Below, piece after piece: positions 1 through 64,000 of a stretch of 64,000 bases of DNA. A model generated the notes under the pieces. It was not told the origin of the DNA, did not search any database, and saw only the letters and a program-made list of their open reading frames with translations. The position numbers were made by a program, and so were the translations under genes. Source of the stretch: Cristatella mucedo. Lineage: Eukaryota > Bryozoa > Phylactolaemata > Cristatellidae. Where the stretch lies: NCBI GenBank assembly GCA_009760855.2, contig WPIO01000078.1, positions 1,906,726-1,970,725 on the forward strand, in the 5' to 3' direction. Position 1 is the first letter of the stretch; each line of letters opens with the position of its first letter.

Positions 1-208
1 TCAGCTTTAAGGTAATCTACCAGTCGAGTTTATCCGAAAATTCACGGAACACCAGCGCTGCCTCTAAACAGGGGCTGCAGGTATAGGGGCGGCAGGATTT
101 CATCGTCGAAACGTCGGCGTGCTACAGCAGCGAGATTGCGATTGCAGAGATCTTATCCGCCGTTCCTGACTTATTAATGAGTAGAAATCGGCTTTATCAC
201 GACCTTGG

Positions 209-376
209 TGAGCCGTGATGGCACACTAGGTAAGGTGGTTGCTTTAACGACCTCGGTCCCGAGGTCGTGGGTTCGATTCCTGCTGTGGGCGATTCTTTAT
301 CGCCACTGCAAGCGGTGGTGATAGCCATAAAGGCTCTTCTTTCGCTATACAAAAAGAGGCTGTTTAATCGGCTAGG
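209..376 (+). mobile_element. SINE-I copy (tRNA-derived)
   Basis: tRNA-like head with a B box (ggttcgattcc at 270-280) after a degenerate A-box region, then a body with the self-complementary stretch ccactgcaagcggtgg and a 3' end aggctcttct...gaggctgtttaat. At least six other copies in the window share this layout, e.g. 45931-46092 and 59541-59706. No coding capacity; it needs LINE enzymes to move. Confidence 0.8.
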
Positions 377-611
377 ATTTATTTTATTTTATTTAAATAC
401 CTACGGTTAAGTGGCACAAAAAGCCCAGCTCGTGCGATGGCCAGTCAGTTGCACTTTGGCTGTCAAACGAGAGGTCCGTACGCTATGGCTGGTGCTACGG
501 TCGAATAGGCTGCTTTACTTTAACAACACGGACGCGTGTGGTAATGAAAACAAGTACTTCATTGGCATAGAGCGCTTGGATGACTTGACTTCTATCCGGG
601 CATTTTATACA

Positions 612-686
612 CGCCGCAGTGCTCGAGCCCACGAACCTGGTCGTTAGAGGCGAGCACCTTACCCCTACGCCAAACCAGGCCGCGTA
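612..686 (-). mobile_element. SINE-II fragment (tRNA head only)
   Basis: gctcgagcccacgaacct is the complement of a tRNA B box, followed by the gcgagcacctta and ccaaacca segments seen in the heads at 17425-17571 and 15099-15235. The 3' tail is absent. Confidence 0.55.
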
Positions 687-689
687 AGG

Positions 690-2246
690 TGAGTGCGCTC
701 TTAATTGGTGCTGCGCTCAGGCAGGTGCTGTAGGAAAAAGTTTCATGCGTTGAGGCTGCATCTGCCACTTGTTAGCAGTGCTTCGAGGCGCTAGCTTCGT
801 CGATGTTTGACTAACGCCACCATGCAAGCTGCGCTTGCTGCCCTAAGGACTAGATCGTAGAAGCCGCTACAGCGAATTCATAGTAGCATTTTACTTTTCA
901 ATTGTCCCACCCAGCGAGTCCAGTACGAGCTATGCGTCCACCGGATATCCATCTATTAGGCCAGTGCGGTCAGGTGTCGGATGCCGCTCGAAAGCGCAAC
1001 CGGTTGGTCTCGCGACGCGTGCCTCATTCACGCTGCACTTCTCGAGTGCATCGATCAGACACGGTGACGTCTGCGACTTCGCGGACGTCGCCCAGCCTGA
1101 GGGGCGTCGCATCCAGTACCCTCGCAGTCCGTCTAGTGCAGTCACATAATTGAACTCTTGCCTGGCTATTAATCAGCAGGACCCTATATGTGGACCATCT
1201 TTCTTAAGCTAAGCCGAAGATGAAACCGAATCTGTATCTGTTCTTAACACTAGACTCGCGACCGAAACCAGGAGCCTCGCTCTTAGATCAGCAGCCGAGA
1301 AAGGCAGTGCTCCTAGGCCAATCCATTCAGCGACCGAAGAAGCCGATCCGGGTTCATCGTTATTCCGCAAGGGGTATAGGTATTTTATGAGTTGCTGCCT
1401 TCCGGTGAATTCCTTTAGACAGATCCAAAGAGGCCTGAGGCTGAGCGTCGTGCCCTTCTCGGTTTTGAGCCCCCATTTCTCTTAAACGAGCTTCCTGCGT
1501 CAAGACTCGAGAGAGGAACATCGGATTCTCCCTAACCCACGGAGGTTCTCTTTTTAGACTGGTTAAGGACCCTTCCGGGACGGTGTCTCCACAGGGAGGC
1601 TATGCATGTTTTAAGATGCGGTTACTTAAGCCTGCCGGGCAAATGGCTCTCGGGCTACCTGGCCAAGTAGTCTAGTCGAAGGGTCTCTCGAGCTTGGCCA
1701 AAGTATCCTTCGGGCCAAGTGGCAACCGTCCATTAGCGGCAAGTGCCCCGGAATGGCTCTCACGTTTTCAGCGAGGTTGTGCATACATGGCACAATAGCT
1801 AAAGACCACAAACAGCCTACACCCCTCACCGAGCCAAGCACTGTCTTCGGCCTCAATCGACTTGAGTGAGCAGTGAGGCGGGCACAAGACGATTTGTCTG
1901 CAAGATTCCACACGCATAGTAGCAATGCAATCTAGTGCGGCTATTGTTATGCACAGCTGCCACCCACCTCTTGATGAAGCAGACCTGCTGTAGAAAACAA
2001 CTGTACTGCCTCATCAAATCAAAGCCCACATCCCATGCCTACTACTACTGACCAGTGAGTGTGCTGCATAGCTGACGAGTCTTAATTAACAGAACTGAAA
2101 GACCACCAGACACAGCTCAGTATTGTCAGTTTCCCCTTGTTTCTGGTGCTGGCAATGGAAGCTTGGCAGCTTGGTTATCTATTCATCGGTGGCACTGCTA
2201 CACAGCTGCTTACGGCAATCAATAAAGTCAGACACGGCTGCAAACT
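690..2246. other. 3' flank, no recognised feature
   Basis: Unique-looking sequence with a few short open frames on the minus strand (for example 1195-1490 and 1626-1925) that lack a start context or recognisable motif. The base composition differs from the AT-rich LINE tails elsewhere. I see no gene, RNA or clear repeat here. Confidence 0.4.
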
Positions 2247-3117
2247 TTTATTCTGCCAATGTGTCCTGCTAATCTAACGGGAACATCTCTGTTTGCAAAC
2301 AAACAAAACAAAACAATAGAAAAAAGTTTTCTCTTTGTCTTCCGTCAGCAAGCAGGTATGCATTCCGTGCATAGACACTGTGGCCGCCAGGTCACCGAGA
2401 GTCCGACACAGGCACAAAGATCGGCCTTGAAACCACGATGGGCCTTCCTCTCGGGTCACGACGGGCATCAACCTCGGGCCCACGACAGCCGGCAGCCACA
2501 GGCCGCGACTGGTCAGTCATCTGCTCAGCTGCCGGCAGCTATAGAAAAGCCATCCTGCTTCGACACAGTCCAGCAGACACCCTTGGCTCGCAGCACCAAA
2601 CAGAGCATAGTCCTTCAAAAATTGAGCTCGGCACTCCGCGGCACGCACGCATGCGGCAAACCCGTACACGACAGACGAAGAAGCACCTGGAGCCGAGGTG
2701 CTTCAGCAGCAGTGCCTGCAGCGAGATGACCGTACCACAAAACACCTTGTCATAATAGCGCGTGTGAGGATCTGCTGCTTCGAACGCACCGACTAGACCC
2801 AAAATGGTTCGAAAGAATGGGCTCTGCACCAACCAACCAGCAGAAAAATAGACTTGACAAATGTCGCATCTGGACCACAGCTACAAAAATTAATTGCGTT
2901 GATTGAGCATGCACAGGCAAAGTCACGTGCCCTCCGAGGTCGCCCTCCGAGGCCCTGCAGGGGCTGCTACGAGGACCGTGTGACGTATCAGGCCCTTTAA
3001 CCACGGCGTCGCTCAACAGCCCCCATTGACGGTTCATGTCCACACGTTGACCAGACAACATATGGGAGCATCCAAGAACGACGGCTGCTCCCAAGGAGGA
3101 CACATTACTGCCTGCGT
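2247..3117 (-). other. Probable 3' UTR of DENND5
   Basis: About 870 bases after the stop codon contain no similarity to the family. The first AATAAA hexamer I see on the sense strand is at 2247-2252 (tttatt on the plus strand). The extent is inferred from that single signal; cDNA would settle it. Confidence 0.4.
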
Positions 3118-62185
<59,068 letters not shown>

Positions 62186-63220
62186 CTACGGACAAAAACA
62201 AAGAGAGCTCACTGAGCGACCACACACGGGCAGAGAGACTCGGCGCTCGGGGGCCCCCCCCCCCCCGCAGCAGGCACGCCTCTGAGAGCCCAGGAAAAAT
62301 ATATAATTCATTTGTAAACCGCTCATATCTGCTGAGGGAGAGCATACCTCATACATTTACCTCATAGCTGCTGAGGAAGAACAGCAATGGCCACAAGGGG
62401 CAAGAGTAGGACAGGCCACTAGGAAGCAACTGGAGAAAGAGCAGATGGAGGCACGACTAACAGCCAGTGCCATCCAACTAGCCACACGATGGTCTTCTGG
62501 CATCTTGAGGGGGAAGAAACCACGACCTATGACGAGGCCCAGAAGGAGGCTGGGCAAGGTCAATGCCCACTAGGCTTAATGGCTCCTCCCCACAGCACTA
62601 ATAGCAACACAACGGGCCGGAAGCCTGGACAGCTATTACGTTTTCCAGGGTTGCCAGAATGACTCGTCAGACACAATATTCCACCAGTACTGGCAGATGC
62701 AAACCTAGGCTATACAAAGGGGCCAGCAGGTGCAAGCTGGCAAAGTGCCATCGCCATTGCTCAGAAGCAAAGCAGGGCCATAGAGCAGCACAACAAGTTG
62801 GTTCCTGCAAAAGTTCGGCTAGGCGTGGCTCTACCACTCATGACTCCCCATCCCTTTCTCCTCGGTGGCTTTTGACCGAGAATAAGACAGGCAGCCGGAG
62901 GGGCAGCATGTGCAACTCGACTGACTCAACTGAATGAATTCTCGACAGAGGCCAACTCAGGCCTCCAGCACACGGCAGGGTGCTTGGGCTTGGTAAGACG
63001 GTTCCCTCCGGTTTCCAATCCTGGGGGACTGATGGTTTAGGATAGTAACAAACCCGGAGGGTATAGTCAGGGCAGAAGAACTGAGCTGACCGACAAAATC
63101 GGGCTGTCGGGTCTGGGTAAGCCCTGTCGGGTAGAAATTCGGCCGACCGGCGTTTGCGATCGCCTCAGATGCCATGCCGGGTAATGTCGTAGCACCAGGC
63201 CTGCATCTGGGAGGGGTAGG
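62186..63220 (-). other. Upstream intron or 5' region
   Basis: Upstream of the first exon found. A C-run lies at 62253-62265. I looked for the N-terminal exon of the family (a short segment before uDENN) and did not find it here. No promoter or repeat recognised. Confidence 0.4.
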
Positions 63221-63264
63221 TTGGTCGAGAGAGAGATAGAGAGAGCAGAGAAGAGAGAGAGAAT

Positions 63265-63302
<38 letters not shown>

Positions 63303-63303
63303 T

Positions 63304-63342
<39 letters not shown>

Positions 63343-63358
63343 AGAAGAAGAGAGAAAG

Positions 63359-63425
<67 letters not shown>

Positions 63426-63551
63426 GACAAGAGAGAGAGAGAGAGAGAGGAGAGAGAGGAGAGGAGAGGGAGAGAGAGAGAGAGAGAGAGGAAGAGGAGT
63501 AGAGATGAGAGAGGAAGAGATAGAGGAGGAGAGAGAGAGAGAGAGAGGGAG

Positions 63552-63607
<56 letters not shown>

Positions 63608-63621
63608 TGAGAGAGAGCGAT

Positions 63622-63659
<38 letters not shown>

Positions 63660-63805
63660 TGGAGCGAGCAAGAGGAGAGAGGAGAGAGAGGAGAGAGGAG
63701 AGAGAGAGAGGGGAGAGAGAGGAGTGAGATGAGAAGTAGGAGAGACAGGGACATAGTAGAGAGATGGAGAGAGAGGAGAGAGCAGAGAGAGAGAGAAGAG
63801 AGGGA
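63221..63805. repeat. GA-rich satellite, 585 bp
   Basis: GA dinucleotide with frequent agg, gaaa, gcga and gata interruptions; more degenerate than 52942-53511. Generates three overlapping Ser/Leu-rich open frames on the minus strand, which are artefacts. Confidence 0.95.
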
Positions 63806-64000
63806 TGAGGCACCGATGAGTGACATAGGAAAACAAGGCTGCCTCCTGACACATGAGGGGTCATGGCTTGGGGCGGCCGGTTTGTACTCTTTGATTGTTG
63901 CTTTTGGGCCATTAAACACGTGCTTACGCCGGCCTTGTCATTAATGCATCTATCGAGACACTGTCATTAGCTGTCTTGTGAGAGGTCCTGGCACGCAAAG
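63806..64000. other. Window edge, nothing recognised
   Basis: Non-repetitive 195 bases after the satellite; no coding similarity seen. Confidence 0.3.

Noticed and set aside
268-282. tRNA gene suggested by B-box matches (also 10640, 15150, 17500, 45985, 59640)
   Set aside because: No cloverleaf can be completed and each is attached to a repeated SINE body, so these are SINE heads.
1195-1490. Minus-strand frame faintly reminiscent of a DIRS-type tyrosine recombinase end
   Set aside because: Only a few residues agree with the pattern and the catalytic His-Arg-Tyr set is not convincing.
1240-1560. Possible rRNA fragment (ggtgaattcctttagac and similar)
   Set aside because: Short look-alike words only; no continuous match to 18S or 28S rRNA that I can follow.

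Overview
The window is eukaryotic, almost certainly metazoan, and non-coding for the most part. It holds one recognisable gene, on the minus strand: a DENND5 orthologue (DENN-domain Rab guanine-nucleotide exchange factor, the Rab6IP1 family). I could place 23 consecutive exons between 62185 and 3118. All introns between them are GT-AG, every splice phase is compatible, and the joined frame runs 1350 codons to a stop at 3118-3120. The domain order is the family's: uDENN, cDENN, dDENN, RUN1, PLAT, RUN2. Only the first coding exon(s) and the promoter are missing, and these must lie beyond 62185, probably outside the window. Comparison with vertebrate DENND5A is from memory of the family, not from a search. 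Divergence is consistent with an invertebrate; I cannot name the species.

Layout along the plus strand: 1-3117 is 3' flank and probable 3' UTR. 3118-27013 holds exons 23 to 14 (RUN2, PLAT and most of RUN1). 30958-33677 holds exons 13 to 11 (RUN1 start). 37223-40700 holds exons 10 to 7 (linker and dDENN). 44175-51609 holds exons 6 to 3 (cDENN and the end of uDENN). 54208-54339 and 62076-62185 are exons 2 and 1. 62186-64000 is intron or 5' region dominated by a GA-rich satellite.

The introns (196 bp to 7.7 kb) are packed with decayed mobile elements. There are two CR1-like non-LTR retrotransposon families (here LINE-A, with an (ATT)n tail, and LINE-B, with an (ATTAC)n tail). There are also two tRNA-derived SINE families (SINE-I and SINE-II). 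SINE-II carries a 3' tail closely matching that of LINE-A, which suggests it is mobilised by it. Elements are nested in one another in several places. There are also a possible LTR fragment, a possible inverted-repeat element carrying degenerate TTTAGGG-type repeats, several hairpins and many large microsatellites (GA/CT, TA, GT/CA, CAG, CGG).

I found no second protein gene, no tRNA or rRNA gene, no CRISPR array and no evidence for a new multi-gene system. The most useful results are the exon-by-exon gene model, the LINE/SINE tail relationship and a few unexplained inverted repeats.
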